64,000 nt of DNA from Nocardia wallacei (GTDB lineage: Bacteria; Actinomycetota; Actinomycetes; Mycobacteriales; Mycobacteriaceae): assembly GCF_029869545.1 (NCBI RefSeq), contig NZ_JARWQD010000106.1, positions 42,059-106,058 of the forward strand, given 5' to 3'. This document shows positions 1-9,617 of the stretch, one piece after another; position 1 is the first letter of the stretch, and each line of letters opens with the position of its first letter. Both the position numbers and the translations under genes were made by a program. Under the pieces are notes generated by a model. That model ran no database searches. It was not told the DNA's origin and saw nothing but the letters and a program-made list of their open reading frames with translations.

Positions 1-108
1 GGCGAGGTCATCGGCCTGTGGCTCGACACCGCCGACAGCCGCGCCGCCTGGACCCGGCGCCTGATCGACCGGCTGGAGGGCGGCGCGTTCCGCATGGCCG
101 ACGACTGA
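1..108 (+). CDS. C-terminal fragment of an unidentified protein
   Basis: An open frame enters at the left edge and ends with TGA at 106-108, giving the last 35 residues. The visible tail is amphipathic and charged (it includes DSRAAWTRRLIDRLEGG) and has no diagnostic motif. The same-strand gene that follows starts 78 bp later, so the two may be co-transcribed. Codon use is GC-rich as in real genes here. I do not recognise the family; a small regulator or enzyme tail are both possible. Confidence 0.45.
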   Translation, partial: GEVIGLWLDTADSRAAWTRRLIDRLEGGAFRMADD

Positions 109-186
109 CGCGCCGGTGGACGCTCGCGCATGTCCGAGAGCGTCGCAGCGATGTCGATTCGCGCCGCCGCCCGGTGTACTTGGTCC

Positions 187-693
187 ATGCAAACGACAAG
201 CACCACCACCCAGACGTTCGGCGCGATCTCCCTCGTGGTGGCCGCCCTCTCGACCGGCCTGCTGGCCGGGGTCTTCTACGCCTACGCCAGTTCGGTGATG
301 CTGGCGCTGCGGCAGGTCGACGACCGCACCTTCGTGGACGTGATGAACCGGATCAACACCGTCATCGTCAACCCGGCCTTCATGTTCAGCTTCCTCGGCT
401 CGATCGTCTTCACGGCCGTGGCGGCGGCGCTGCACCTGCGGGCGGATCAGCGCACGGTGCTGTGGTGGATCCTGGCCGCGCTGGCGCTCAACGTGATCAG
501 CTTCCTGATCACCTCGGCGGGCAATATCCCGCTGAACAACCAGCTGGCCGCCGTCACCGACGGCGCCGATCTCGCCGCCCTGCGACAGCAGTTCGAAGGG
601 CCCTGGGTGCGGCTGAACATCCTGCGCGCGCTTGCCAACACCGGCGCCCTCGGCGTCCTGGCCTGGGCACTGCGGTGCGCGGGCCGCGGGTGA
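187..693 (+). CDS. DUF1772 (anthrone-oxygenase-like) membrane protein
   Basis: A 168-residue integral membrane protein with about four hydrophobic segments. The pattern FGAISLVVAALSTGLLAGVF, then YAYASSVMLAL and a later NIPLNNQLA motif, is typical of the DUF1772 / anthrone-oxygenase-like family of small actinobacterial membrane proteins, whose substrates are mostly unknown. The ATG at 187 is preferred over one at 130 because the upstream 19 residues are arginine-rich and unlike the family start, which leads straight into the first membrane segment. The frame ends in RCAGRG. The next gene is convergent. Confidence 0.75.
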   Translation: MQTTSTTTQTFGAISLVVAALSTGLLAGVFYAYASSVMLALRQVDDRTFVDVMNRINTVIVNPAFMFSFLGSIVFTAVAAALHLRADQRTVLWWILAALALNVISFLITSAGNIPLNNQLAAVTDGADLAALRQQFEGPWVRLNILRALANTGALGVLAWALRCAGRG

Positions 694-723
694 GACATGC
701 TGCGCCCCAGCACATCCGGGCTG

Positions 724-2463
724 TCACCCGGCGCGGAGGAACTTCCCTGTGCGCCGGGTCCCGAGCGTGTCTCCCGCGTTGCCGTCGCCGAAAACGTATG
801 TGCCACCGACGAATACCGCATTCACAGCGCCGTCGTTGCGATTGACCATTCGGGACAGGTTGTCGAAGTACGGCGCCGGGTGTTCGGCGTAGGCGTCGAG
901 GCTGTCGTCGAGCCGGTCCGGGTCGATCACCACCGCATCCGCCCGGTCCCCCGCCCGCAGGTGTCCGGCGTCGAGTCCGTACCAGTCGGCGAGTTCGCCG
1001 GTGACGCGATGTACGGCGTGCTCGATCGTCATGAACGGGCGTCCCGCCCGCTCGGCGTCGCGCACCCGGCGCAGCAGCCGCAGCCCGAAGTTGTAGAAGG
1101 CCATATTCCGCAGATGCGCCCCGGCATCGGAAAAGCCCAGCTGCACACCGGGATCGGCGGCGAAGCGGTCCAGCACGCGCGGGCGGTGGTTGGAGATCGT
1201 GGTGCGCCAGCGCACCTTCCCGCCGTACTCCACGACCAGGTCCAGGAACGCGTCCACCGGATGCACGCCGCCCCGTTCCTCCCCGACCCGGCCGAAGGTC
1301 TTGCCGATCACCGAGGCGTCGGGGCAGTCGACGATCTCGGCGTCGAAGAAGTCGCGATGCCACACCCGCGGGCCGTATTTCCGGTCGTAGTCCTTGCGGA
1401 ACTGGCGGCGGTAGCTCTCGCTGCGCAGCAGCTGCCTACGCTCCTCCAGTCGGTTGGACAGATGCAATGCCGCCGCGCCGGAACCGAATTCCTCGAATAC
1501 CACCAGATCGATGCCGTCGGAGTACACCTCGAACGGCACCGGCAGATGCTGCCAGCGGAAGTCGCCGCCGAGCGCGTTGAGCAGGCGCGCGGTGGCCGGA
1601 AAGATATGCGCGACGGCCGGTATCGCCTTGATGTCGGCCGCCGACAGCAGGCTCACCTTCAGCGGCTTGCGCCAGATGCCCAGGCTGCTCGCCGCCATCG
1701 CCACCAGGCTCTGCGGGCGCGCCACGTCGGGCCCGCCCTGCAGCGCCCGGCGGCGATCGCGCAGAATGGCGTTGAGCCGCCGCCGTTCCCGGGTCGTCGC
1801 GTAGGTCGAGGGCAGCGTGCGAGAACGGCACATGTCGCCGTCCAGCTTGTCGAACAGCAGCTGCTGCGAGGACATGCCGACGAAGCCCGCGTCCAGCGCC
1901 TCGGTCAGGTGGCGCTCCATCGCGGAAAGCTCTGCCGCCGTGGGCCGCACATCCTTGCGCGTCGCACGGTCGAGACCCATCTCGGCGGCTCTGATATCCG
2001 AATGTCCCAGGAAGCCAGCGATATTCGCGCCCAGCGGCAGGGCCTCCAGGGCGTCGGCGTACTCGTGGGCGCCGCGCCACGTCTTCAGGTCGCCGAGGGC
2101 CTCGATCACGTGCTTGCGCGGAATCGCCTCCACCCGCCCGAACAGGTCCCCGGCCCCCTCGGGGTCCACGTGCACGGTCGACAGCGAGCACGAGCCGAGC
2201 AGCACCGTGGTGACGCCGTGGCGCACCGACTCCGACAGCGCCGGATCCAGCAGCACCTCCACGTCGTAGTGGGTGTGGATATCGACCATGCCCGGGATCA
2301 CCCACTTGCCCGCGGCGTCCACCACGGTGCCGCAACCGGTTTCGTCGAGCGGGACGGGCGAGACGGTGGCGACCCGGCCGTCCCGGATGCCGAGATGGCG
2401 GACGGCCGCGGGCGCGCCGGTGCCGTCGAACCAGCGGCCGCCCTTGATGATGGTGTCGTACAC
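724..2463 (-). CDS. Amidohydrolase, N-acyl-D-amino-acid deacylase type
   Basis: A 579-residue cytoplasmic metal-dependent hydrolase of the amidohydrolase superfamily (D-aminoacylase branch). The N-terminus has the beta-sandwich strand YDTIIKGGRWFDGTG, then the metal-binding VDIHTHYD motif near residue 80, a GFLGHSDIR segment in the middle, and a late SDAGAHLRN motif carrying the catalytic Asp. The family normally hydrolyses N-acyl or cyclic amide bonds; the substrate cannot be read from sequence. The start is GTG. It lies 38 bp after the acyl-CoA synthetase gene and is the last gene of the monooxygenase operon, suggesting a role in degrading an amide- or lactam-containing compound (inference). 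Confidence 0.82.
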   Translation of the reverse strand: MYDTIIKGGRWFDGTGAPAAVRHLGIRDGRVATVSPVPLDETGCGTVVDAAGKWVIPGMVDIHTHYDVEVLLDPALSESVRHGVTTVLLGSCSLSTVHVDPEGAGDLFGRVEAIPRKHVIEALGDLKTWRGAHEYADALEALPLGANIAGFLGHSDIRAAEMGLDRATRKDVRPTAAELSAMERHLTEALDAGFVGMSSQQLLFDKLDGDMCRSRTLPSTYATTRERRRLNAILRDRRRALQGGPDVARPQSLVAMAASSLGIWRKPLKVSLLSAADIKAIPAVAHIFPATARLLNALGGDFRWQHLPVPFEVYSDGIDLVVFEEFGSGAAALHLSNRLEERRQLLRSESYRRQFRKDYDRKYGPRVWHRDFFDAEIVDCPDASVIGKTFGRVGEERGGVHPVDAFLDLVVEYGGKVRWRTTISNHRPRVLDRFAADPGVQLGFSDAGAHLRNMAFYNFGLRLLRRVRDAERAGRPFMTIEHAVHRVTGELADWYGLDAGHLRAGDRADAVVIDPDRLDDSLDAYAEHPAPYFDNLSRMVNRNDGAVNAVFVGGTYVFGDGNAGDTLGTRRTGKFLRAG

Positions 2464-2501
2464 GGGAGTACCTCTTTCGGCGCCCCGCCGACCCGGCGGG
2501 G

Positions 2502-4226
2502 TCAGATTTCTATCTCGCGCCGCACGACCTTCCCTGTGGCGTTGCGCGGCAACGGCTTATCGGTGATCACCCAGCGGGCGGGGACCTTGAAGTAGGCCAG
2601 TCGTGCCGCGGCGAACTCGCGCAGCCCGGTCTCGTCGACGGCGGCCGGTGCCGACACGACCACGACGGCGGCCACCTCCTGGCCGAGGTCGTCGTGCGGG
2701 ACGCCGAGCACCGCCGATTCGAGCACGGCCGGATGCTCGTCGAGCGCGTTCTCGATCTCGGTGGGGTACACGTTCTCCCCGCCGCGCAGGATGAGATCCG
2801 AACGGCGGCCGGACAATCGCAGCCTGCCGTCCTCGAGCGTCCCGAAATCACCGGTGCGCAGCCAGCGCCCGGCATCGATCGCGGCGGCGGTCGCGGCCTC
2901 GTCGTTCCAGTACCCCAGCATCACGTACGGGCTGCGGACGCAGATCTCGCCCTCCTCGCCGTCGGGCAGCGGCGTGCCGTCGGGGTCGCGGATCTCCACC
3001 GCGACGCCGAGAATGGGACGCCCCACCGTCTCGGGATGCGCGGCGAGTTCGGGCGGCGTGGCAACCGTTGCGGCCGTACCGCTTTCGGTGAGCCCGTAGC
3101 TGGTGGTCAGCGCGACCTGCGCGACGGGCAGGCGCTCGCGCAGCCGCTGCTGGAAGGCGGGCGACGAGGGAGCGGCATTGAGCGAGAACGCCGTCAGCGT
3201 CGACAGGTCGTAGCCCGAAAGGTCGTGTTCGAGCATCCGGCTCGCCATGGTCGGCACCGCGCCCCAGTTGGTGACCCGTTCGCGCTCCACCAGCCGCAAC
3301 AGCCTGTCGACGTCGAACGCGCCCTGGTGGATCACGACGGCGGCGCCGGTCGCCAGCCGCGGGATCACCAGGTTGTGCAGGCTGGCGATGTGGAACAGCG
3401 GCGAGGTGAGCAGGAAGCGCTTATCGCTCGGTTCCCGGTGCGGCATGCCGCGGAAGGCCGCCACCATCGCATCGGTGAATCGGTGGTAGTCGGTGACGGC
3501 CACCAGGTTTCGATGCGAATGCACCACGCCCTTGGGGCGTCCGCTGGTGCCGCTGGTGTACAGGATCACCGCCGGATCGTCCTCGGCCACGATCGTCCGC
3601 GGCGCCGCGCCGGAGTACTCCTCGATCAGCTCCGGCAGATCGCCGTCCACCGTGAGCACCGCAATACCGGCGCCCGGCCCACCGTCGGCGCCCTCGCTCC
3701 GGGCATCCCCGCTACGTTCCGGGTCGCCCGCGTGCGGACCGCGATACCCGATCTCGCTCAGCAACGCGGCTCTCCTCGCATCCGCGATCACCACCGCGGG
3801 TTCGGTGTGCTCGAGTCCGTAGGCGATCTCGCGCGGCGCCCACCAGGCGTTGTAGCCGACGGGAATCGCGCCCAGGCACTGCGCCGCCCAGAACGCCACC
3901 ACCCACTCCGGGCCGTTGGCGGCCAGGATGCCGACGCGGTCGCCCTTGCCGACCCCGTACCGATCCGCCAAGCCCTGTGCCAGCGCACCGGCCGCGTTCG
4001 CGTGCTGCGCGAACGACATTCGGCCCTCCGCGGTCACCAGGTATTCGCGCTCGCCCCAGGCGAGGGACGCCTCCAGCAGCTCCGGCAGCGAGCGGCGGCG
4101 ATGGCGCATCGCCGGGATCGGTGCGCCCAGCACCTGCTCGACCGTCATCTCGAACGCCCCGCCCGGGCCGGTCAGCTCGGCGGCGATGCGGGCCGCGGCG
4201 GCCTGCGGGTCAACGGCTTCGGTCAT
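2502..4226 (-). CDS. Class I adenylate-forming acyl-CoA synthetase
   Basis: A 574-residue ANL-superfamily enzyme expected to activate a carboxylic acid with ATP and load it on CoA. Core motifs are in order: the P-loop [11 protein letters not shown] near residues 223-233, [11 protein letters not shown], the YWNDEAAT and WLRTGDFG motifs, the hinge [16 protein letters not shown], and the terminal catalytic-lysine motif [10 protein letters not shown]. Residues about 160-188 form a Gly/Asp/Glu-rich linker not typical of FadD proteins. The start ATG overlaps the upstream esterase stop by 4 bp (ATGA), indicating translational coupling. The FMO and esterase context suggests activation of an acid released by oxidation and ester cleavage. 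Confidence 0.88.
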   Translation of the reverse strand: MTEAVDPQAAAARIAAELTGPGGAFEMTVEQVLGAPIPAMRHRRRSLPELLEASLAWGEREYLVTAEGRMSFAQHANAAGALAQGLADRYGVGKGDRVGILAANGPEWVVAFWAAQCLGAIPVGYNAWWAPREIAYGLEHTEPAVVIADARRAALLSEIGYRGPHAGDPERSGDARSEGADGGPGAGIAVLTVDGDLPELIEEYSGAAPRTIVAEDDPAVILYTSGTSGRPKGVVHSHRNLVAVTDYHRFTDAMVAAFRGMPHREPSDKRFLLTSPLFHIASLHNLVIPRLATGAAVVIHQGAFDVDRLLRLVERERVTNWGAVPTMASRMLEHDLSGYDLSTLTAFSLNAAPSSPAFQQRLRERLPVAQVALTTSYGLTESGTAATVATPPELAAHPETVGRPILGVAVEIRDPDGTPLPDGEEGEICVRSPYVMLGYWNDEAATAAAIDAGRWLRTGDFGTLEDGRLRLSGRRSDLILRGGENVYPTEIENALDEHPAVLESAVLGVPHDDLGQEVAAVVVVSAPAAVDETGLREFAAARLAYFKVPARWVITDKPLPRNATGKVVRREIEI

Positions 4227-5389
4227 GTGTGGTCCACTCCTCGTGTCCGTCCCCGCACCGCGTCGAACGTCGCGCGCAGATAGGCGTCCGAGCGTTCGGA
4301 TCCGATCAGACTGCTCGCCATGCGATTCATGGTGTAGGCGAAGGTGATCCGGCGGTCCAGATCGTTGACGACCATGGCGCCCCCGTAGCCCGCCCACCAA
4401 CACACCCGCCCCTCGGGCACGGCGGGCACGGTCTGCGGGTGCGGCAGCCCGTAGCCGATGCCGAAGCGCAGCGGCACCAGCAGCGCCAGATCGACGCCGT
4501 CGGACTGCTGCTCGAAGATCAGGTCGATGGTCTTCGGCGACAGGAACTTCCGGCCGCCGAGTTCGCCACCGCAGGCGATGAGCGACTGCACCCGCGCCAC
4601 CGACCGCGCATTGCCGTGTCCGTTCACCGCGCCGAGTTCGGCCTGCCGCCATGCGGGCGTGGCGGTTTCGGCGACGTCGAGCAGCGGGCTGGTCAGCGTC
4701 TTCACCAGGATGCTGGACCGGTCGAGCGCGGCCATGTCGAACTTCGGCAGCTCCGGCTGCACCATGGTGGCGATCCGGTCGAAATGCTCGGGCCCGGTGC
4801 CGATGTGGAAGTCGGCGCCCAGCGGCCGCGCCAGCTCCTCGGCGAAGAACTCCCCCAGCGAGCGGCCGGTGATGCGGCGGATCACCGCGCCGACGAGATG
4901 CCCGTAGTCCAGGGCGTGATAGCCGGAGGCGGAGCCCGGCTCCCACCACGGGGGCTGGGCCGCGAGCCGGGCGGCGGCCGCCTCGGCGTCGTAGATATCG
5001 TGCAGCGCGATCGGCGGTTCCCAGCCGGACACCCCGGAGGTGTGTGCGAGCAGGTGCCGAATCTCGATGTCGCCCTTGCCGTTCGCCGCGAATTCGGGCC
5101 AGTAGTGGGCCACCTTCTCGCGGACGTCCAGCTCACCGCGGTCGACCAGCAGCAGGGCCGACAGCGCCACCATGGTCTTGGTGACGGAGAAGACGTTGAC
5201 CAGGGTGTCGGCGCGCCACGGCGCGGTCCTCGCGGGGTCGGCCCAGCCGCCCCACAGGTCGACCACCGGATCGCCGTCCACGGTCACGCAGACCGAGGCG
5301 CCCAGTTCGGCACCCGAACTCAGCTGCTCGTCGAATGCCTCACGCACGCCGATGAATTCGTCGAGACAGAAACCCGAGGAGGTACTCAT
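4223..5389 (-). CDS. Serine hydrolase of the beta-lactamase/EstB family
   Basis: A 388-residue penicillin-binding-protein-fold serine hydrolase. The catalytic S-x-x-K is SVTK at residues 68-71, in the usual [10 protein letters not shown] context after the WGGWAD motif. [13 protein letters not shown] and the Tyr-containing segment [14 protein letters not shown] (about 157-170) follow. No signal peptide is visible, so it is probably a cytoplasmic esterase or lactonase rather than a resistance beta-lactamase. It overlaps both neighbours by 4 bp (ATGA), between the FMO and the acyl-CoA synthetase. Hydrolysis of an ester made by the monooxygenase would fit this order, but is inferred. Confidence 0.85.
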   Translation of the reverse strand: MSTSSGFCLDEFIGVREAFDEQLSSGAELGASVCVTVDGDPVVDLWGGWADPARTAPWRADTLVNVFSVTKTMVALSALLLVDRGELDVREKVAHYWPEFAANGKGDIEIRHLLAHTSGVSGWEPPIALHDIYDAEAAAARLAAQPPWWEPGSASGYHALDYGHLVGAVIRRITGRSLGEFFAEELARPLGADFHIGTGPEHFDRIATMVQPELPKFDMAALDRSSILVKTLTSPLLDVAETATPAWRQAELGAVNGHGNARSVARVQSLIACGGELGGRKFLSPKTIDLIFEQQSDGVDLALLVPLRFGIGYGLPHPQTVPAVPEGRVCWWAGYGGAMVVNDLDRRITFAYTMNRMASSLIGSERSDAYLRATFDAVRGRTRGVDHT

Positions 5390-6759
5390 CCCCGCACCCC
5401 CTGCGCCGCCCGCGCCGGTACCGGCAGCGTATTGCCCGCCGCCGCAGCGCGTTTCGCGCCCCGGGCCAGCTCCTCGCGCAGCTGGCGAACGTAGGGCTCG
5501 AACTCGATCTGAATGGTGTGGCGCGGCGAATCATAGTAGCGCCCGGTGCGTTTGGTCTCCTGCCTGCGCACCGACTCCTCGATCTCCGCGCGCGGCGGCA
5601 GGTGGTAGCGGCCGGTCAGGTACGCGGCCACGAGTTTGCTCTGCTGCTCGGCGAAGTTCACCAGTGTCGGCAGCGGCTGCGCCAGGCCCAGATAGAAGAG
5701 GTTGTCGATGCCCGGCTTCATCATCAGCTCGAACAGCGGGATGCGATTGTCCCGGTCGGGGAGCAGCTCCGGATCGTCGAAGAACGGGAAGCTGATGTGA
5801 TATCCGGTGGCGCACAACACCACATCCACCTCCTCGGCGCTGCCGTCGGCGAAGCGCACCCGCCCGCCCTCCAGCCGGGTGATGGCCGGTTTGCAGGTGA
5901 TATCGCCGCAGCCTGCGCGATGCAGGAACTCCTCGCTCGCCGACGGATGCGCCTCGAACGGCCGGTGGTCGGGCTTGGGCAGCCCGTAGTTCTCCATCTC
6001 ACCGCGGTACTTGCGCACGAAGCGCTGCTTGAGCCGCAGGCCCAGCTTCGGCGGCATCCAGCGCGGCATCGACCGGCGGTCGCCGACCTGGCCGTTGACG
6101 TACTTCGGCAGCACCCACACCCCGCGCCGCGCGGACACGAACAGCTTCTCCGCCACGAATCGCTGCGACAGCTCGGAGGCGATATCCAGGCCCGAATTGC
6201 CCATGCCCACCACGACGATCCGCTTGCCGCGCATATCGATCGGGTCGAACGGATCGTTGTAGGCGTGGCTGTGCATCAGGACGCCGTCGAATTCGCCCGG
6301 GTAGTCCGGGAAGCGGGGATCCCAGTGATGGCCGTTGCACACGATGAGCGCGTCATAGGTCGCCGTCTCGCCGGTGTTGGTGGTCACCAGCCACAGCCCG
6401 TCCGGGTCTCGTTCGGCGGCAACCACTTTCGTGTTGAACCTGATCCTGTCCCGGATTCCGAAGTGGTCGACGTAGTCCTTGAAATAGGCGAACAGCTCCG
6501 AGTGATGCGGAAAGTCGGGCCAGTTCTCCGGCGCCGGATAGTCCTCGAACTGCAAGCGGTACTTGGACGTATCGATGTGCAGGCTCTGATAGCAGGCCGA
6601 CATCCCGTTCGGATTCTTGAAATACCAGTTGCCCCCGACCTCGTCGGAGCACTCGTAGCAATCGAACGGAATACCGTGCTCGGCCAGGCGTTTGGCGACG
6701 GTGATCCCGGAGGGCCCGGCGCCGATGACGCACACCCGGGGCAGTTCGCGTGGGTCCAA
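5386..6759 (-). CDS. Flavin-containing monooxygenase (FMO family)
   Basis: A 457-residue FAD/NADPH monooxygenase. The FAD Rossmann motif GAGPSG lies at residues 13-18, VGGNWYF near 41-47, the FMO fingerprint F-x-G-x3-H-x3-Y is FDGVLMHSHAY at 157-167, and the NADPH-binding GMGNSG at 185-190. The late motif NLFYLGLAQPLPTLVNFAEQ is typical of bacterial FMOs. It is the first gene of the four-gene operon and diverges from a TetR gene. Such enzymes oxygenate soft heteroatoms or ketones; the substrate is unknown. The gene set recalls the mycobacterial mymA-type operon (FMO, hydrolase, FadD). Confidence 0.9.
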   Translation of the reverse strand: MDPRELPRVCVIGAGPSGITVAKRLAEHGIPFDCYECSDEVGGNWYFKNPNGMSACYQSLHIDTSKYRLQFEDYPAPENWPDFPHHSELFAYFKDYVDHFGIRDRIRFNTKVVAAERDPDGLWLVTTNTGETATYDALIVCNGHHWDPRFPDYPGEFDGVLMHSHAYNDPFDPIDMRGKRIVVVGMGNSGLDIASELSQRFVAEKLFVSARRGVWVLPKYVNGQVGDRRSMPRWMPPKLGLRLKQRFVRKYRGEMENYGLPKPDHRPFEAHPSASEEFLHRAGCGDITCKPAITRLEGGRVRFADGSAEEVDVVLCATGYHISFPFFDDPELLPDRDNRIPLFELMMKPGIDNLFYLGLAQPLPTLVNFAEQQSKLVAAYLTGRYHLPPRAEIEESVRRQETKRTGRYYDSPRHTIQIEFEPYVRQLREELARGAKRAAAAGNTLPVPARAAQGVRG

Positions 6760-6775
6760 CTCTGTTCTCCAAAAC

Positions 6776-6789
6776 TAGAACTCGTTGCA
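6776..6789. promoter_or_regulatory. KstR-consensus-like 14-bp site upstream of FMO operon
   Basis: The sequence TAGAACTCGTTGCA fits the KstR consensus TNNAACNNGTTNNA as I recall it. It lies 17-30 bp upstream of the monooxygenase start, where an operator would act. A GTTCT / AGAAC inverted repeat (6764-6768 and 6777-6781) overlaps it. One match to a six-base core can occur by chance, so this is a candidate only. Confidence 0.35.
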
Positions 6790-6820
6790 GCACTCGTGAC
6801 GTGGCACACAGTAGCACTCG

Positions 6821-6837
6821 CTAGACATCATGTCTAG
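6821..6837. promoter_or_regulatory. 17-bp palindromic operator between FMO operon and TetR gene
   Basis: CTAGACATCATGTCTAG is a perfect 8-bp inverted repeat around one central base. It lies in the divergent promoter region, 62 bp from the FMO start and 30 bp from the TetR ATG. Size and symmetry are typical of a TetR dimer site, so it is probably the operator of the adjacent regulator and would control both directions. Confidence 0.65.
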
Positions 6838-6866
6838 TGAATGAACGATCGTCTACCATCGACGGC

Positions 6867-7490
6867 ATGCCGACGGATTCGAGGACAGGACACCGCGGTT
6901 CGCTCCGCGACGAGCAGAAGCGACTGACCCGCGCCCGGATCGTCGACGCGGCGCGGCAGCTGTTCGAGGACCGGGGCTATTCGAGCGTGCGCGTCGACGA
7001 CATCGCGGCGGCCGTCGGCTGCAGCCGCGCCACCTTCTACCTGCATTTCACCGGTAAGACCGAGGTGTTGCGCGCCATCGCCGAACAGGGCACACTGCCC
7101 AGCGTCCGGCAGCGCTACGAGGACCTGGACCGCGTCCTGGTCACCGGTTCCCGCGCCGAGTTCGCCGCCTGGATGACCCGGGCGATCGAATGGTTCGCCG
7201 AGAACAAGGACCTGCTCCCGGCCTGGGACGAGGCGACCGCGCTGGAGCCGGAGTTCCGGGAGGTCGCGCGCGAGGGCATCATGACCCTCGCCGACAGCAT
7301 GCCGGCGTACCTGTCCCGCTGGCCCGCCGACCGCCGCGACGAGGCCCGCCTCCGGATAGAGCTCCTGGTCGCCCAGCTGGAACGCTTCTTCACCCGCTGG
7401 GCCATGCAGGGCACCATCGACGTCACCGCCGACCGGGCCGCCGAGGTCCTCACCGACATCTGGTACCCGGCCCTGCAGACCCCGGCCTGA
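6867..7490 (+). CDS. TetR-family transcriptional regulator
   Basis: A 207-residue regulator with an N-terminal helix-turn-helix: TRARIVDAARQLFEDRGYSS, VDDIAAAVGCSRATFYLHF, then a ligand-binding domain rich in Trp and acidic residues. It is divergent from the FMO operon with a palindrome between them, so autoregulation and control of that operon are expected. A GTG at 6837 would add ten residues but overlaps the palindrome, so the ATG at 6867 is preferred. The ligand is unknown. Confidence 0.85.
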   Translation: MPTDSRTGHRGSLRDEQKRLTRARIVDAARQLFEDRGYSSVRVDDIAAAVGCSRATFYLHFTGKTEVLRAIAEQGTLPSVRQRYEDLDRVLVTGSRAEFAAWMTRAIEWFAENKDLLPAWDEATALEPEFREVAREGIMTLADSMPAYLSRWPADRRDEARLRIELLVAQLERFFTRWAMQGTIDVTADRAAEVLTDIWYPALQTPA

Positions 7491-7512
7491 AAAGCGCTCT
7501 CCCACAAGAGGA

Positions 7513-9045
7513 TCAGCTCGCGGCGGAGGTCTCCCGCTCCTGGGCCGGTGCCGCCGTCACCTCGTAGGCCTCGAGGTCGAATCTGCGGGTCTCCCGCCGG
7601 AACGGCCAGGTAGTGCCGGGCCACAGGGTGGTGTTGTGTCCGTTCTTGTCGAGGTACCAGCTGCGGCAGCCGCCCGAATTCCACACGCTCCCGGTCAGTT
7701 CGGCCTGAATGCGGGCGTTGTAGTCGGCCTGGGCGTCGGCGCGGACCTCGAAGGTGCGCAGGCCGCGCTCGCGCAACGTGGTGAGGGCGTCGACGAGGTA
7801 GGCGAGTTGCGCCTCGATCATGTAGAGCTGCGAGGTGTGCCCGGTGGCCGTGTTCGGGCCGGTCAGGACGAAGGCATTCGGGAAGTTGGCCATCGTCGTG
7901 CCCTTGTAGGCGCGCGGCCCGGCGCCGTCGAACATCTCGGCCATGCTGCGCCCGTCCCGGCCGTGAACGATCGCGAAGGTCGGCGAGTCGGTGACATGAA
8001 ATCCCGTGGCCACCACCAGAATATCGGCCGCATGCCGGGCGCCGTCGGCGGTGACGACGGCGTCCGGGGTGATCTCCCGGATCGGTGTGGTGATCAGGTC
8101 GACGTTCTCCCGGCACAGGGCCGGGTAGTAGTCGTTGGACGGCAGCATCCGCTTGCAGCCGATCCGGAAGGTCGGCCGCACGCGCGCCCGCAGCTCCGGA
8201 TCGCGAATCTCCCAGCGCAGCTTGGCCTCCGCGATCAGCTCCAGCGGTTTGGTGAATGCGGGGCCGCGCGTCAGGCAGTAGCCCTGGGTCTCCCGCATCA
8301 GGTAGACCGACGCCCGGTTCAGTTTCCGCCAGCCGGGCAGGTGGCGGAATGCCCACCGCTCCACCGCCGTGTACGGCCGGTCCAGCCGCGGCAGCAGCCA
8401 CGGCGCGGTCCGCTGATAGACCTCCAGGTGGCCGACGGTGGCGGCGATGGCGGGCACGATCTGGATCGCCGAGGCGCCGGTGCCGATCACCGCCACGCGT
8501 TTGCCGCGCAGCTCCACCTCGTGATTCCACCGCGACGAATGGAACAGGTCGCCCTCGAAGGTCTCGATGCCCGGAATATCCGGCAGCCTCGGCTCGCACA
8601 GCACCCCGAACCCGCAGACGAGGTACTCCGCCGCGACCGGGCCGCGGGTGGTGTCCACCCGCCACAGCGCGGCCGCCTCGTCCCAGCGCGCCCGCGTGAG
8701 CTGCGTGTCGAACCACGCCCGGTCCAGCACGCCGGACCGCCGCGCGATCCGGCGCAGGTAGTCCTGGATCTCCGGTTGCGAGGAGAAGGTCCGCGACCAG
8801 TCCGGATTCGGCGCGAAGGAGAGCGAGTACAGATGCGACGGAACATCACAGGCGGCACCCGGGTAGCTGTTGTCGCGCCACGTACCACCCACCTCGGGGC
8901 CGCGCTCGATGATCAAGAAGTCGCGATGCGCGGCCCGGTCGAGCTCCATGGCCGCGCCCAGGCCCGCGAACCCGGCGCCGATGATCACGGTACCGACGCG
9001 GCGCACCGTCTCCTCGGTACCGGACTGCTCCACATCGGACTTCAT
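7513..9045 (-). CDS. Baeyer-Villiger-type flavin monooxygenase
   Basis: A 510-residue class B monooxygenase. The FAD-binding GAGFAG is at residues 23-28, followed by GGTWRDNSYPGAACDVPSHL. The Baeyer-Villiger fingerprint F-x-G-x3-H-x3-W is matched exactly by FEGDLFHSSRW at 163-173, and the NADPH Rossmann motif GTGASA lies at 188-193. GPNTATGHTS and the C-terminal WYLDKNGHNTTLWPG are typical of the group that converts ketones to esters or lactones. Its stop lies 22 bp from the convergent TetR gene. It could supply ester substrates for the nearby esterase, but it is not in that operon. Confidence 0.9.
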   Translation of the reverse strand: MKSDVEQSGTEETVRRVGTVIIGAGFAGLGAAMELDRAAHRDFLIIERGPEVGGTWRDNSYPGAACDVPSHLYSLSFAPNPDWSRTFSSQPEIQDYLRRIARRSGVLDRAWFDTQLTRARWDEAAALWRVDTTRGPVAAEYLVCGFGVLCEPRLPDIPGIETFEGDLFHSSRWNHEVELRGKRVAVIGTGASAIQIVPAIAATVGHLEVYQRTAPWLLPRLDRPYTAVERWAFRHLPGWRKLNRASVYLMRETQGYCLTRGPAFTKPLELIAEAKLRWEIRDPELRARVRPTFRIGCKRMLPSNDYYPALCRENVDLITTPIREITPDAVVTADGARHAADILVVATGFHVTDSPTFAIVHGRDGRSMAEMFDGAGPRAYKGTTMANFPNAFVLTGPNTATGHTSQLYMIEAQLAYLVDALTTLRERGLRTFEVRADAQADYNARIQAELTGSVWNSGGCRSWYLDKNGHNTTLWPGTTWPFRRETRRFDLEAYEVTAAPAQERETSAAS

Positions 9046-9200
9046 GAAGCCTCCACAAACATGTCGGAGTCAGTGAACGGTTGTACACATCGTAGATACC
9101 CCCGACGCCGGTCGCCGCGCTCCCGAATCCGCAGAATCCACAGCACCCGGACGTTCCGGTTGGGGCTGGGCACCACGCCTGTCGCAGGCGCCGCGTGCCG

Positions 9201-9536
9201 CTACTTCCGCGGCAGCGTGCGCGCGTAGCCGACACCGCGGTCGATCCACTCGCGCAGCGCCTCGTCGTCCGCCAGTAGCTCGATGTCCACCCGTAGCCAG
9301 TTGTTCATCGATCGGCCGCCCATCACCATCGGCGCGACCAGCTCACCGTCGACGAGCCTGTCCACCTCGGCCGGGTCGACGCGCACCAGCAGCCCGCCCT
9401 TGCCGCTGGCCGCCACCGCCATATTGCCGCCGACCATGAAGGACAGCCCGCCGAACATCTTCTTCTCGACCGTCTCCGGCAGCATGGGGCCGAGCAGGTC
9501 CCGGATGCGGTCGGCCAGTTCCTCGTCATAGGCCAT
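9201..9536 (-). CDS. TfoX N-terminal-domain protein
   Basis: A 111-residue protein matching the TfoX N-terminal-domain family: MAYDEELADRIRDLL, KKMFGGLSFMVGGNMA, and a lysine/glycine-rich strand GKGGLLVRVDP. In gammaproteobacteria this domain belongs to the competence regulator TfoX; stand-alone actinobacterial versions have no established function. The ATG at 9536 is supported by the family start. It runs toward the monooxygenase with a 155-bp gap and is divergent from the phosphatase gene. Confidence 0.8.
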   Translation of the reverse strand: MAYDEELADRIRDLLGPMLPETVEKKMFGGLSFMVGGNMAVAASGKGGLLVRVDPAEVDRLVDGELVAPMVMGGRSMNNWLRVDIELLADDEALREWIDRGVGYARTLPRK

Positions 9537-9617
9537 ACGAGCATTGTGATCCCCACCACCGACAAGTTCGCGCGTCCGATTTGCCACGGCCCGCCGCCTG
9601 GACAAGCATCCATCCCC

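Noticed and set aside
697..4283. Long plus-strand open frames over the amidohydrolase and CoA-ligase genes
   Set aside because: Both are antisense to genes with full motif sets; composition is typical of high-GC antisense frames.
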